Positions 8,719 through 16,580 of a DNA stretch of 64,000 nt are shown piece by piece. The stretch comes from JAXMCI01 sp046349435 (GTDB taxonomy: Bacteria; Pseudomonadota; Alphaproteobacteria; Dongiales; Dongiaceae). The notes beneath the pieces were generated by a model that did no database searches, was not told the origin of the DNA, and worked only from the letters and a program-made list of their open reading frames with translations. The position numbers were made by a program, and so were the translations under genes. The stretch is from positions 62,001 to 126,000 of the forward strand of contig JAXMCI010000002.1 of the NCBI GenBank assembly GCA_046349435.1. Direction: 5' to 3'. Position 1 is the first letter of the stretch. Each line of letters starts with the position of its first letter.

Positions 8719-9978
8719 CTACGCCCCGCGGAAGCCCGTCAGGTCGAGGCCGGGATCGGCGCCGGCGACGATGGCGGCGACCACCCGGCCCGAGCCGCAG
8801 GCGAGCGTCCAGCCGAGATGGCCGTGGCCGGCGTTGATGAAGAGATTGGATATCGGCGTGCGCCCGAGACAGGGCGTGCCCGACGGCGTCACCGGGCGCA
8901 GGCCGGCCCAGAAGCGGGCGGTGCGCGGATCGAAGCAGCGGCGGAAGTCGGGGAAGGCGGCGACCACCTTGTCGATGATCGCCTGGCAGCGCACCCGGCT
9001 CGGCGTCGTGTCGTAGCCGGTGATCTCGGCCGAGCCGGAGACGCGCAGCCGGTCGCCGATCGGCACCAGGCCGTAGAGCCCGCTGTCGTCGATCACCGGC
9101 GTGCGCAGCGCGCCCGGCCAGCCGGCCGACTTCACCGTGATCGAGACGCCCTTGACCGGATAGATCGCCGGCCGCAGCCCGACCTGGCGCAGCAGCAGCG
9201 GGGTGAAGCTGCCCATCGCCGCCACGACGTTGTCGGCCGGCACCCGGCCGGCATCGGTGATCACCGCGCCGACCCGTCCGTCCACCATCTCCAGCCCGCG
9301 CACCGTGGTGCCGTAGCGGAAGGCGACGCCGTGCCTCGCCGCCGACCAGGCGGCCAGCCCCTGGGTGAACTTGTTGCAGTCGCCGACCTCGTCCCGGGCG
9401 AAGTAGAGCGCCCCGGCCAGCGTCTTCTCGGTGCTGGCCAGCGCCGGGTCGATGGCGACGCAGCGGGCCGGGTCGACGACCTCGAACTGCAGCCCGTGCC
9501 GCTCCAGGTGGCGGCAGGATGCGGCGGCGGCGTCGAGCGACGGCCGGCTGCGATAGATCTTCAGCACGCCGCGGGTGCCGAGGTCGTAGGCGATGCCGGT
9601 CTCGGCGCGCAGCTCCTGCAGGGTGGCGAGGCTGAGCAGCGCCAGCCGCAGGTTGGCCTCGGCGTTGCGGCGGAAGCGCTCCGGCGTGCAGTTGCGGGCG
9701 AAGGCGAGGCCCCAGCGCCACATATGCGGGATGGCGCCGTAGCGCAGCAGCAGCGGCGCGTTCTCCTGGCCGAGCCAGCCGATGATCTTGCGCGGCATGC
9801 CGGGCTGCGACCAGGGCTCGACCTCGCTGGCATGGATGACGCCGCCATTGCCCCAGCTGGTCTCGAGCGCCGCCTCGGGCTGGCGCTCGATCACCGTGAC
9901 CTCGTGGCCGTGCCGGGCCGCGAGGTGGAAGGCGGTGGCCGTGCCGACGGCGCCCGCGCCCAGGACGACGGTGCGCAT
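8719..9978 (-). CDS. dadA: D-amino acid dehydrogenase-like FAD oxidoreductase (DadA family)
   Basis: 419 residues, ATG at 9976-9978. The N-terminal dinucleotide-binding fold reads VVLGAGAVGTATAFHLAARHG followed by the acidic VIERQ. Further DadA-like marks are ALETSWGNGG (residues 39-48), a central DEVGDCNKF block, and the C-terminal FAD contact NAGHGHLGWTLACGSG. DadA oxidatively deaminates D-amino acids to 2-oxo acids and ammonia, feeding electrons to the respiratory chain. It is the last gene of the leftward operon with the PotD-type importer, NanR-like regulator and ApnL-family protein, 5 bp after the ApnL stop. Its true substrate may therefore be an unusual D-amino compound taken up by that importer rather than D-alanine. 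The gene symbol is by family resemblance. Confidence 0.8.
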   Translation of the reverse strand: MRTVVLGAGAVGTATAFHLAARHGHEVTVIERQPEAALETSWGNGGVIHASEVEPWSQPGMPRKIIGWLGQENAPLLLRYGAIPHMWRWGLAFARNCTPERFRRNAEANLRLALLSLATLQELRAETGIAYDLGTRGVLKIYRSRPSLDAAAASCRHLERHGLQFEVVDPARCVAIDPALASTEKTLAGALYFARDEVGDCNKFTQGLAAWSAARHGVAFRYGTTVRGLEMVDGRVGAVITDAGRVPADNVVAAMGSFTPLLLRQVGLRPAIYPVKGVSITVKSAGWPGALRTPVIDDSGLYGLVPIGDRLRVSGSAEITGYDTTPSRVRCQAIIDKVVAAFPDFRRCFDPRTARFWAGLRPVTPSGTPCLGRTPISNLFINAGHGHLGWTLACGSGRVVAAIVAGADPGLDLTGFRGA

Positions 9979-9983
9979 CGCGG

Positions 9984-11930
9984 CTACGACGCCGCCGTCA
10001 GCCGGGCCACGCCGTAGGGCGCGAGCGTCAGCGCGCCGGCGGCCCGGCCGGTGGCGCGGCCGAGCAGGCCGGGATCGCGGGTCGCCGCCTCGAAGCTCGT
10101 CTCGTCGAGCGTCGCGACCGCGGCGGCGCCGAGCCCGGAGAGCGCGACCTGCTGCGGCTCCGCCGTCAGGTTGGCGAGCCACAGCTCGGTGGCGCCGCCG
10201 CTGCGGCAGGCGACCGCCTGGATCCGGGTCGGATCGGCGGAGCGCGCCGCCACCACCGGCGCCCCGGCCATCGCGGCGAACCCCGCCAGCACGTGGAAGG
10301 CGGGATAGAGCGTGCCGTCCGCCGCGCCCTCCCAGCCGGGCTGGGGGTGGTCCTGCCTGAGATGGACGATGCCGAAGGCGCCCGCCGGGGCGAACAGGGT
10401 GACGCCGTCGACGCCGCCGCGGGTCGTCTCGGCGAGGTAGCCGGCCGCCCAGGCGGCGCCGAACAGCCCGCGCTGCCGCGGCTCGACCTCGGCCATGGTG
10501 ACCCGGCCGTTGCCGGGGTTGGGCGTGGTCGCGGCGCCGTAGGGGTTGAAGGGCATGCCCATGTTGGCGGGGCCGATTCGATAGCCCTTGTTGCCGATGA
10601 AGGCGCGGGTCGAGCGGATGACGTGCGGCAGCGCCTCCAGCGTCTCCATCACCGAGCGGTCGTCGGCGGCGTGGATCAGCGCGCCGGTGGCGTGCATGAC
10701 GTAGTCGAGCTCGGCGGCCGAGGGCCGGATGCGGTTGAGCTCGGTGAAGTAGCTGAACATGCCGCCGCCGATCGTCACGCCGGGGAAGGCGGCGCGCGCC
10801 GCGCCGCAGATCTCGGCGAAGGTCGGGGTCTCCGGCCGCGGCACGCCGGGCGGGTAGGAGTTGAGGTCGGTGGCGGCGCTGACCGCGACGGCGCGCGGGA
10901 ACAGCCCGGCCGCGGCGGTGGCGGCGGCGACCCCGGCGAGCTCGGCGGCGGGGTCCTGCCCCGGCACCACCACCTCGAGGATGACCTGCGCGGCCAGCCG
11001 GCGGGCCAGCTCGCGATAGGCGGCCAGCGTCGCGGCGGTGTCCCCGCTGCGCGGGTCGAGCCGGCAGTTGAGCAGCTGGACGCCGGCCTGCCGCACCGTG
11101 CCGGCGGCGGCCAGCGCCTGCTTCGTCCATTCCGGCCGGACGCCCAGCCCGATCTCCGGCATGCGGCCGCCGGTGGCGCCGCCGAGCTCGACCGCGACGC
11201 TGGCCGGGCGCGGCACCGGCCTCATGGCGGCGACCGACGGGCTGAAGCTCAGCCGGATCGCCTGGCGCACCTCGCCGCCGCCCGGGATGGTGTAGGGCCA
11301 GCCGCGCGACAGCGGCCGGACATAGGTCTTGTAGGAGGCGTCGGTCCAGTTGCGGTGGTCCTCGCACTCCCAGGCGTCGCCCTCCATGCGGCAGGTCATG
11401 CGCACGCCGGGCAGCGGCTCGTGGGTCATCGCCGCGACCTCGAAGAAGCACTGGGCGGCGCTGATCAGCTCGGGGAAGCGGCTGGGCTCCCGGCTGCCGT
11501 CGACATGCTCGATCTCGACCGGCCGGCCGACCGCGCTGTCGAGCGGATGCAGCACGATGAATCCGGTGCGGTTGGTGGCGAAGTCGGCCTTGGGCCGGGC
11601 CACCGCCTCGTAGGCGATGGAGCCGTCGGCGCCGCCGGTGATCTCGGCCTGCCAGGGCAGCTCGCCGCCGGCGGTGCGGCTGACCGCGTCGAAGGTGACG
11701 CGGAAGCCGCCGCGCTCGCGCTCGATGCGCAGGTTCGAGAGCTCCGGCACGGCGGTCGACCAGTTGTGGTCGCGCACCGTGAAGGAGATGCCGCGCATCA
11801 CCTCGACGCCGCCGAGGCGGACGCCGCGCAGCGCCCCGTTCTCGAGATCGACGGTGACCGGGCCGGCGGCCAGCTCGACCGTCTCCGGCACCGGCTCGGT
11901 GGTGCCGAACAGCTTCAGCGCTCGTTCCAT
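9984..11930 (-). CDS. apnL: D-apionate lactonase (ApnL)-family protein
   Basis: 648 residues, ATG at 11928-11930 overlapping the regulator stop (ATGA). The N-terminal part (LFGTTEPVPET, VTVDLENGALRGVRLGGVEVMRGISFTVRDHNW) is the typical opening of proteins annotated as D-apionate lactonase. The middle looks like a TIM-barrel glycosidase fold (VTIGGGMFSYFTELNRIRP, VMHATGALIHAADDRSVMETLEALPH, SYPPGVPR), and a beta-rich C-terminal domain follows. Characterised ApnL hydrolyses D-apionolactone to D-apionate in apiose catabolism. I recognise the family from sequence memory and cannot verify the substrate. The usual downstream Oia genes are absent, and DadA and PotD-type transport genes accompany it instead, so a different lactone or glycoside-like substrate is possible. 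Confidence 0.62.
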   Translation of the reverse strand: MERALKLFGTTEPVPETVELAAGPVTVDLENGALRGVRLGGVEVMRGISFTVRDHNWSTAVPELSNLRIERERGGFRVTFDAVSRTAGGELPWQAEITGGADGSIAYEAVARPKADFATNRTGFIVLHPLDSAVGRPVEIEHVDGSREPSRFPELISAAQCFFEVAAMTHEPLPGVRMTCRMEGDAWECEDHRNWTDASYKTYVRPLSRGWPYTIPGGGEVRQAIRLSFSPSVAAMRPVPRPASVAVELGGATGGRMPEIGLGVRPEWTKQALAAAGTVRQAGVQLLNCRLDPRSGDTAATLAAYRELARRLAAQVILEVVVPGQDPAAELAGVAAATAAAGLFPRAVAVSAATDLNSYPPGVPRPETPTFAEICGAARAAFPGVTIGGGMFSYFTELNRIRPSAAELDYVMHATGALIHAADDRSVMETLEALPHVIRSTRAFIGNKGYRIGPANMGMPFNPYGAATTPNPGNGRVTMAEVEPRQRGLFGAAWAAGYLAETTRGGVDGVTLFAPAGAFGIVHLRQDHPQPGWEGAADGTLYPAFHVLAGFAAMAGAPVVAARSADPTRIQAVACRSGGATELWLANLTAEPQQVALSGLGAAAVATLDETSFEAATRDPGLLGRATGRAAGALTLAPYGVARLTAAS

Positions 11931-12763
11931 CAGCGTCCCCTCCCTGTCTTGCCGGCGCGCTGCGCCCGGCGCCGCGCCGGCGGCGCCCGGCGCTCCGCCT
12001 CCAGGCGCTGCGCCACCTCGTGCGTGACGCGCCGCATTATATCCTGCTGCACGCGCTTGGCTGCTGCGTAGAGCTCGGAGATCAGCTTGAGGTGGTCGCT
12101 CATCACCCGCGCGGCCCGCTCCGGGTCGCGCGCCGCCACCGCCTCGTAGATCGCGGTGTGGTCGCGCACCGAGAGCAGGTCGGCGTCCGGCATGTGGATG
12201 GTCGTGGTGCGCTGGTCGGTCAGCCACTCGACCATCGCCTGGTGGATCGCCGGGAAGATCGGGTTCCGCGGGATCAGCGCCAGCTGGTAGTGGAAGGCGA
12301 CGTCGGTGCGCACGAAGGCCTCGAGGTTGCCGGCGGCCGCGGTGTTGGCGTCGAGCGCCCGCTTCAGGGCGGCGAGGTCGGCGGCGGTGGCGTGCTCGGC
12401 GGCATGGCGCGCCAGCCCGACCTCGAAGAAGGCGCGTGCCTGCTCCATGTTGCGCTGCCCGTCCTCGGCCGACAGGAAGTGGCGGGCGAGCCCGTCGAAC
12501 CGGCTCAGCACGAAGCTCGGGCTCGGGCTGACGACGCGCGCCCGGGCGCCGTTGCTGATCTCGACCATGCCGCTCTGCTGCAGGCAGAACAGCGCCTCGC
12601 GGATCGACGGCCGGCCGACCCCGAAGCGCGCCATCAGCGCCCGCTCGGAGGGCAGCGTCTCGCCGACCGGCACCTCGCCGGAGCGGATCATCGCCTCCAG
12701 CCGCTCGGCGACCTCGTGGAAGCGCTTGCGGCGGGCGGCCGGGAGCTCGGGCAGCGCCGTCAT
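11930..12763 (-). CDS. NanR-like FCD-domain GntR transcriptional regulator
   Basis: 277 residues, ATG at 12761-12763 overlapping the stop of the upstream permease. N-terminal winged helix (PVGETLPSERALMARFGVGRPSIREALFCLQQSGMVEI, about residues 34-72) followed by an all-helical FCD ligand domain. Many blocks match Escherichia coli NanR as I remember it: GVGRPSIREAL, NGARARV, FFEVGLARHAAEHAT, RTDVAFHYQLALIPRNPIF, ARVMSDHL. NanR binds sialic acid and represses catabolism genes. Conserved Asp/His residues for a metal in FCD domains are present (DVAFH, MSDHL). It sits in the middle of a transporter/enzyme operon, so it probably senses the imported substrate or an intermediate and autoregulates. 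The C-terminus is arginine-rich and longer than in NanR. Confidence 0.85.
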   Translation of the reverse strand: MTALPELPAARRKRFHEVAERLEAMIRSGEVPVGETLPSERALMARFGVGRPSIREALFCLQQSGMVEISNGARARVVSPSPSFVLSRFDGLARHFLSAEDGQRNMEQARAFFEVGLARHAAEHATAADLAALKRALDANTAAAGNLEAFVRTDVAFHYQLALIPRNPIFPAIHQAMVEWLTDQRTTTIHMPDADLLSVRDHTAIYEAVAARDPERAARVMSDHLKLISELYAAAKRVQQDIMRRVTHEVAQRLEAERRAPPARRRAQRAGKTGRGR

Positions 12764-13536
12764 CCGCGGTACCGGGTGAGGCGCAGCGCGACCAGGGTCG
12801 AGCCGACCGACATCAGGATCAGCATGGTGCCGACCGCGTTGATCATCGGCGAGACGTTGGTCCTGAGGAAGCTCCAGACCAGGATCGGCAGCGTGTTGCC
12901 GCCGCCGATGGTGAAGGAGCTGAGGATGAAGTCGTCGATCGACAGCGCGGTCGCCATCAGCGCGGCGCCGATCACCACCGGCTGGATGATCGGCAGGGTG
13001 ACGGTGACGAAGGCACGGGCCGGCGAGGCGCCGAGGTCGCGCGCGCTCTCGACCACGCGCTGGTCGAAGGTCTGCATCCGGGCATAGACGACGATGACGA
13101 CGAAGGGCAGCGCGAAGAGCAGGTGGCTGAGGATCACCGTGCCGAGCCCGAGCGGCACGCCGAGGAAGACGAAGAACACCAGCAGCGCGATGGCGAGGAA
13201 CAGCGGCGGCAGCATCAGCGGCAGGCAGAGGACGGCGATCGCCGCCTGCGCCTCGCGCGGCGGCAGCCGGGCGAAGCCGAGCGCCGCCATGGTGCCGACG
13301 GTGGCCGACAGGATGCCGACGCTGCCGCCGATGATCAGGCTGTTCTCGAGGGCGTCGAGGAAGGCGGGGTGGGCGACCATCTCGGCCCACCAGTGCAGGG
13401 TGAGGCCGGTGACCGGGAAGTTGGCGATCGGCCGGTCGCTGAAGGCGAACAGCACGACCAGCGCCAGCGGCGCCAGCAGGTATGCCGCGAACAGCACCGC
13501 CACCACCCGCCAGAAGAGCGGCAGCAGCTGCCTCAT
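12760..13536 (-). CDS. ABC transporter permease, PotC type
   Basis: 258 residues, ATG at 13534-13536. Six membrane segments. The EAA-like cytoplasmic loop reads ESARDLGASPARAFVTVTLP, which contacts the ATPase. The family is the spermidine/putrescine-type BPD_transp_1 permeases. It overlaps the stop of the other permease upstream and the start of the NanR-like regulator downstream by a few bases each, so the genes are translationally coupled. It would form the heterodimeric channel with the PotB-type permease. The matching ATPase gene is not found in this window. Confidence 0.88.
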   Translation of the reverse strand: MRQLLPLFWRVVAVLFAAYLLAPLALVVLFAFSDRPIANFPVTGLTLHWWAEMVAHPAFLDALENSLIIGGSVGILSATVGTMAALGFARLPPREAQAAIAVLCLPLMLPPLFLAIALLVFFVFLGVPLGLGTVILSHLLFALPFVVIVVYARMQTFDQRVVESARDLGASPARAFVTVTLPIIQPVVIGAALMATALSIDDFILSSFTIGGGNTLPILVWSFLRTNVSPMINAVGTMLILMSVGSTLVALRLTRYRG

Positions 13537-14366
13537 TGCCGGCCGACCAGCGCCAGCGCGCGGGCGAGCAGCAGCAGCACGACCAGCGCGATGGCGAGGA
13601 TGGTGAAGGACATCGCCGAGCCGAGCGGCCAGTTGGCGACGGTGCCGAACTGCAGCTGGATCATCTGGCCGAACATCGCCATCGTGCCGCCGACCAGCCG
13701 CGGCGTGACGTAGTCGCCGACGCAGACCAGGAAGGCGAGCGCGAAGCCCGCCACCAGCCCGACCCGCGAGCGCGGCACGATGACGTCGCGGAAGATCCGC
13801 CCCGGCCGCGCGCCGAGGTCGCGCGCCGAGTCGATCTCGGCGTCGGTGATGCCGCGCATCGAGCCGTAGATCGGCAGGATGGCGAAGGGCAGCAGGAAGT
13901 GGGTCAGCGTCAGGATCACCGCGAAGGGGCTGTAGAGCAGCGCCGAGATCGGGTGGTCGATCAGCCCCAGCCCCTGCAGCGCGCTGTTGATCACCCCGTC
14001 CTCGCCGAGCAGCGTCTTCCAGGCGTAGATCTTCATCAGGTAGCCGCCGAACAGCGTGATCAGCGCGATGAACAGCAGCGCCGGCCCCCAGCGCCCGGCC
14101 TTGAAGCGGATCAGCCAGGCATAGAGCAGCCCGAGCAGGGTGGCGGTGAGCGCGATGGCGAAGGCGATGGCCAGCGTCGAGAGCGCCGAGTTCCAGTAGG
14201 TGCCGGCGGTCCTGGCGTAGTTGGCCGCGGTGAAGTTGGGGACCGGGCGGAACAGCTTCACGGTCCAGAAGCTCATGACGAAGAAGTAGACGGTGGCGGC
14301 GACGAACAGCGCCGCGTAGATGAGCGCCGCCGGGGCGACCAGCAGATAGGACTGGCGTCTCATCAT
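13533..14366 (-). CDS. ABC transporter permease, PotB type
   Basis: 277 residues from the ATG at 14364-14366; a second ATG follows immediately and GAGGGG sits directly upstream, so either could be used. The longer open frame upstream is encoded by a hairpin repeat and was not chosen. Six membrane segments beginning SYLLVAPAALIYAALFVAATVYFFVMSFW, with the conserved coupling loop DSARDLGARPGRIFRDVIVP. Member of the PotB/spermidine-putrescine permease family. It works with the PotC-type permease and the PotD-type binding protein on either side. The unusual gap to the binding-protein gene (136 bp) holds a strong hairpin. Confidence 0.87.
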   Translation of the reverse strand: MMRRQSYLLVAPAALIYAALFVAATVYFFVMSFWTVKLFRPVPNFTAANYARTAGTYWNSALSTLAIAFAIALTATLLGLLYAWLIRFKAGRWGPALLFIALITLFGGYLMKIYAWKTLLGEDGVINSALQGLGLIDHPISALLYSPFAVILTLTHFLLPFAILPIYGSMRGITDAEIDSARDLGARPGRIFRDVIVPRSRVGLVAGFALAFLVCVGDYVTPRLVGGTMAMFGQMIQLQFGTVANWPLGSAMSFTILAIALVVLLLLARALALVGRQ

Positions 14367-14384
14367 CCCCTCGCCCGCGGCGCC

Positions 14385-14485
14385 GGCGAGGGCGGGGCCC
14401 GTCGCGTGAGCGACGGGAGGGTGAGGGCGGAGCACGCGTCGCGACCCTCACCCCGGCCCTCTCCCGCGAGCGGGAGAGGGCGCGA
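14385..14485. repeat. Intergenic hairpin repeat between binding-protein and permease genes
   Basis: The clearest stem is 14456-14481: GCCCTCTCCCG, four-base loop, CGGGAGAGGGC. A second stem GCCCGTCGC/GCGACGGGA lies at about 14398-14417, and GAGGGTGAGGG pairs with CCCTCACCCC across the element. The same CCCTCTCCCGC/GCGGGAGAGGG stem recurs at 35622-35648. REP-like elements between a binding-protein gene and its permeases often stabilise the upstream mRNA and lower downstream expression. Confidence 0.7.
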
Positions 14486-14502
14486 GGCGGCGGCAGCCGT
14501 CA

Positions 14503-15624
14503 TCAGGCGGCGAGCACCTCCTGCCAGGCGGCGATCCACTCCGGCCAGGCGGCGTAGTCGCCGCCGGGCTCGAGCGGCGCCATCGGGAAGAAGGTGCACT
14601 TCTTCTGGAAGTCCGCGATGTTCTGGTAGGGATACATGGTGGCGACGTTGGCGGGCAGCGCCTTGATCGCCTCCTCGGTGATGACCGCGTAGTTGTTCCG
14701 GGTGAGGTCGATCTGCGCCGGCACGGTCAGCATGTGGTTGGCCATGGCGTGCGCCAGCTGCGGGTGCGGCGCCTGCTTGGGGATGACGTAGCTGTCGATG
14801 AAGGCGAAGCAGCCCTCCTTCGGGTAGGTGTAGGCGGTCTTCTTCTTCGGCATCACCACGGCGGTCAGCCACTCGGCGCCGCCGAGCGTCATCACCACCT
14901 CGCCGCGGGCCATCGCGTCGCCGCCCTCGCCGTAGCTGGCGAAGATCGCCCGGGCATGCTCCTTCTTCAGCTTGATCAGGTACTTCTTCACCTCCTCGAG
15001 CTGCGCCTTGGTGAGCAGCGAGGCGACCTTGGCGCCCGACACCATGATGGACGCGGTCAGCATCATGCCGACGGCGTCGTCGAACATGGCGATCTTGCCC
15101 TTGTATTCCGGCTTCTCGAGGTCGAACCAGGAGGTCGGCGTCAGCACCGCCGGGTCGTAGTTCATCGGGCCGCCGCCCCAGGTGATCGGCACCGACCAGT
15201 GCACGCCGTCCTTGAACAGGTTGGCATCGTCGCGGAAGACCGGCAGCACCTTGGGCAGGTTCGGCACCTGCGCGGTGTCGATCGGCTGGATCAGCCCGGC
15301 CTCGCGCAGCTGCGGCACGTAGCCCATGTAGGGCGTCACGATGTCGAGCGGCGCGCCGGCCGACAGCTTGGTGACGATCTCGTCGTTGCTGCCGAGGTAG
15401 GTGGCGGCGAGCTGGATGTCGTTCTTCTTGAGGAAGTCCTCGGTGGCGAGCGGCTCGTCATAGCCCTGCCAGCCCAGCCAGTTCACCGCGGTGGCGGCGC
15501 GGGCGCGGGCGAGCGGGGCGGCGGCCAGCGCGGCGCCGGCGACCGCCGCCGTGCCGAGGCGCAGGAACTCGCGGCGCGAGGCCGCCGGGAGCGAGCTGAC
15601 GCGGAAGAGATCGGCCTTGGGCAT
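14503..15624 (-). CDS. ABC transporter substrate-binding protein, PotD-like, Tat signal
   Basis: 373 residues, ATG at 15622-15624 with GGAGG seven to eight bases upstream; a longer ATG at 15640-15642 lacks this. The N-terminus carries a twin-arginine signal, SRREFLRLGTAAVAGAALAAAPLARARA, so the protein is folded before export. The mature protein begins AVNWLGWQGYDEPLATEDF and has the extracellular-solute-binding family 1 pattern (ITWGGGPMNYDP, GGDAMARGEVVMTLGG). PotD-like proteins bind polyamines or small carboxylated or aminated compounds. First gene of a leftward operon: SBP, two permeases, regulator, ApnL family, DadA. The catabolic partners suggest an amino-sugar or lactone-like ligand, which is an inference. 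Confidence 0.87.
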   Translation of the reverse strand: MPKADLFRVSSLPAASRREFLRLGTAAVAGAALAAAPLARARAATAVNWLGWQGYDEPLATEDFLKKNDIQLAATYLGSNDEIVTKLSAGAPLDIVTPYMGYVPQLREAGLIQPIDTAQVPNLPKVLPVFRDDANLFKDGVHWSVPITWGGGPMNYDPAVLTPTSWFDLEKPEYKGKIAMFDDAVGMMLTASIMVSGAKVASLLTKAQLEEVKKYLIKLKKEHARAIFASYGEGGDAMARGEVVMTLGGAEWLTAVVMPKKKTAYTYPKEGCFAFIDSYVIPKQAPHPQLAHAMANHMLTVPAQIDLTRNNYAVITEEAIKALPANVATMYPYQNIADFQKKCTFFPMAPLEPGGDYAAWPEWIAAWQEVLAA

Positions 15625-15756
15625 GAACTTGCCTCCTGTCACGTCGAGGGGCGGGCTGCTGGTCCCGGTTGCCCGCGCCGCCGGCGGGGTTCGCCGGCCC
15701 GCGGGGAGGCGCCTAGCTCATCGCGGGGTCCGCCGCGAGTCAACAGCTTTTCGGGT

Positions 15757-15786
15757 TTGAACCTGTCACTGCACCGGCGCTATGCT
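15757..15786 (+). promoter_or_regulatory. Candidate sigma-70 promoter of the SDR operon
   Basis: TTGAAC (15757-15762) and TATGCT (15781-15786) are separated by 18 bases, ending 26 bases before the SDR start codon. The region is locally AT-richer than its surroundings (CAACAGCTTTTCGGGTTTGAAC). It lies in the divergent gap to the PotD-like gene, so the NanR-like regulator could act here, but no GGTATA-type NanR half-sites were seen. Confidence 0.5.
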
Positions 15787-15812
15787 CGGCGAACGGCAGG
15801 GGAGGCAGGGCC

Positions 15813-16577
15813 ATGTCCCTTCGGCTCGCGGGCAAGATCGCGATCGTCATCGGCGCGGCGCGCGGCATCGGCAGCGGCGTCGTCGAGGTGTTCCTCGAGG
15901 AGGGCGCCCGCGTCGTGCTGGTCGACATCGAGGAGGAGCTGGGCCGCGCCACCGCCGCGGCGCTCGCCGGCAAGGGCGAGGTCGTCTTCCACGAGGCCGA
16001 CATGGCGAGCCGCGCCGACATGCAGGCGATGGCCGCCGCGGTGCTGGCGCGGCACGGCCGCATCGACGTGCTCTGCCAGGTCGCCGGCATCTATCCCGAC
16101 CACGTCATCGAGGAGATCGCCGAGGCCGAGTGGGACCGCGTGCTGGCGGTCAACCTCAAGGGCCCGTTCCTCGCCATCCAGGCCTGCCTGCCGGCGATGA
16201 AGGCGCAGCGCTACGGCCGCGTCGTGCTGACCAGCTCGATCACCGGGCCGCGCGTCGCCTTCCCCGGCCATGCCCACTACGCCTCGAGCAAGGCGGGGAT
16301 GATCGGCCTGATCCGCTCCGCGGCGCTCGAGGCGGCGCCCTGGGGCATCACCGTCAACGGCGTGGAGCCGGGCAATGTCGAGACCGAGAACCTGCGGCGC
16401 GAGAGAGGGCCGGCGCACATGGCGATGATGGCCCGCGCCGTGCCGCTCGGCCGGCTCGCCACGCCGCGCGAGGTCGGCCAGGCCTGCGCCTTCCTCGCCT
16501 CCGACCATGCCGCCTACATCACCGGCCAGACGATCCTGCTCGATGGCGGGCAGATCCTGCCCGAGGCCAAGGTCTGA
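15813..16577 (+). CDS. SDR-family NAD(P)-dependent oxidoreductase
   Basis: 254 residues, the usual length of a classical short-chain dehydrogenase. Cofactor motif GAARGIG at 14-20, acidic D38 after the second strand (VLVDIE) favouring NAD, N114 in AVNLKG, catalytic S141/S142 (LTSSITG), Y156 and K160 (HYASSK), and the C-terminal GQTILLDGG. The NNAG motif is altered to CQVAG at 89-92. Start ATG 15813 follows GGGGAGGCAGGGCC. First of four rightward genes (SDR, D-threonine-aldolase type, RidA, aldose epimerase) facing the PotD-type operon, so it probably oxidises or reduces a hydroxyl of the same imported compound. Confidence 0.85.
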   Translation: MSLRLAGKIAIVIGAARGIGSGVVEVFLEEGARVVLVDIEEELGRATAAALAGKGEVVFHEADMASRADMQAMAAAVLARHGRIDVLCQVAGIYPDHVIEEIAEAEWDRVLAVNLKGPFLAIQACLPAMKAQRYGRVVLTSSITGPRVAFPGHAHYASSKAGMIGLIRSAALEAAPWGITVNGVEPGNVETENLRRERGPAHMAMMARAVPLGRLATPREVGQACAFLASDHAAYITGQTILLDGGQILPEAKV

Positions 16578-16580
16578 GCG

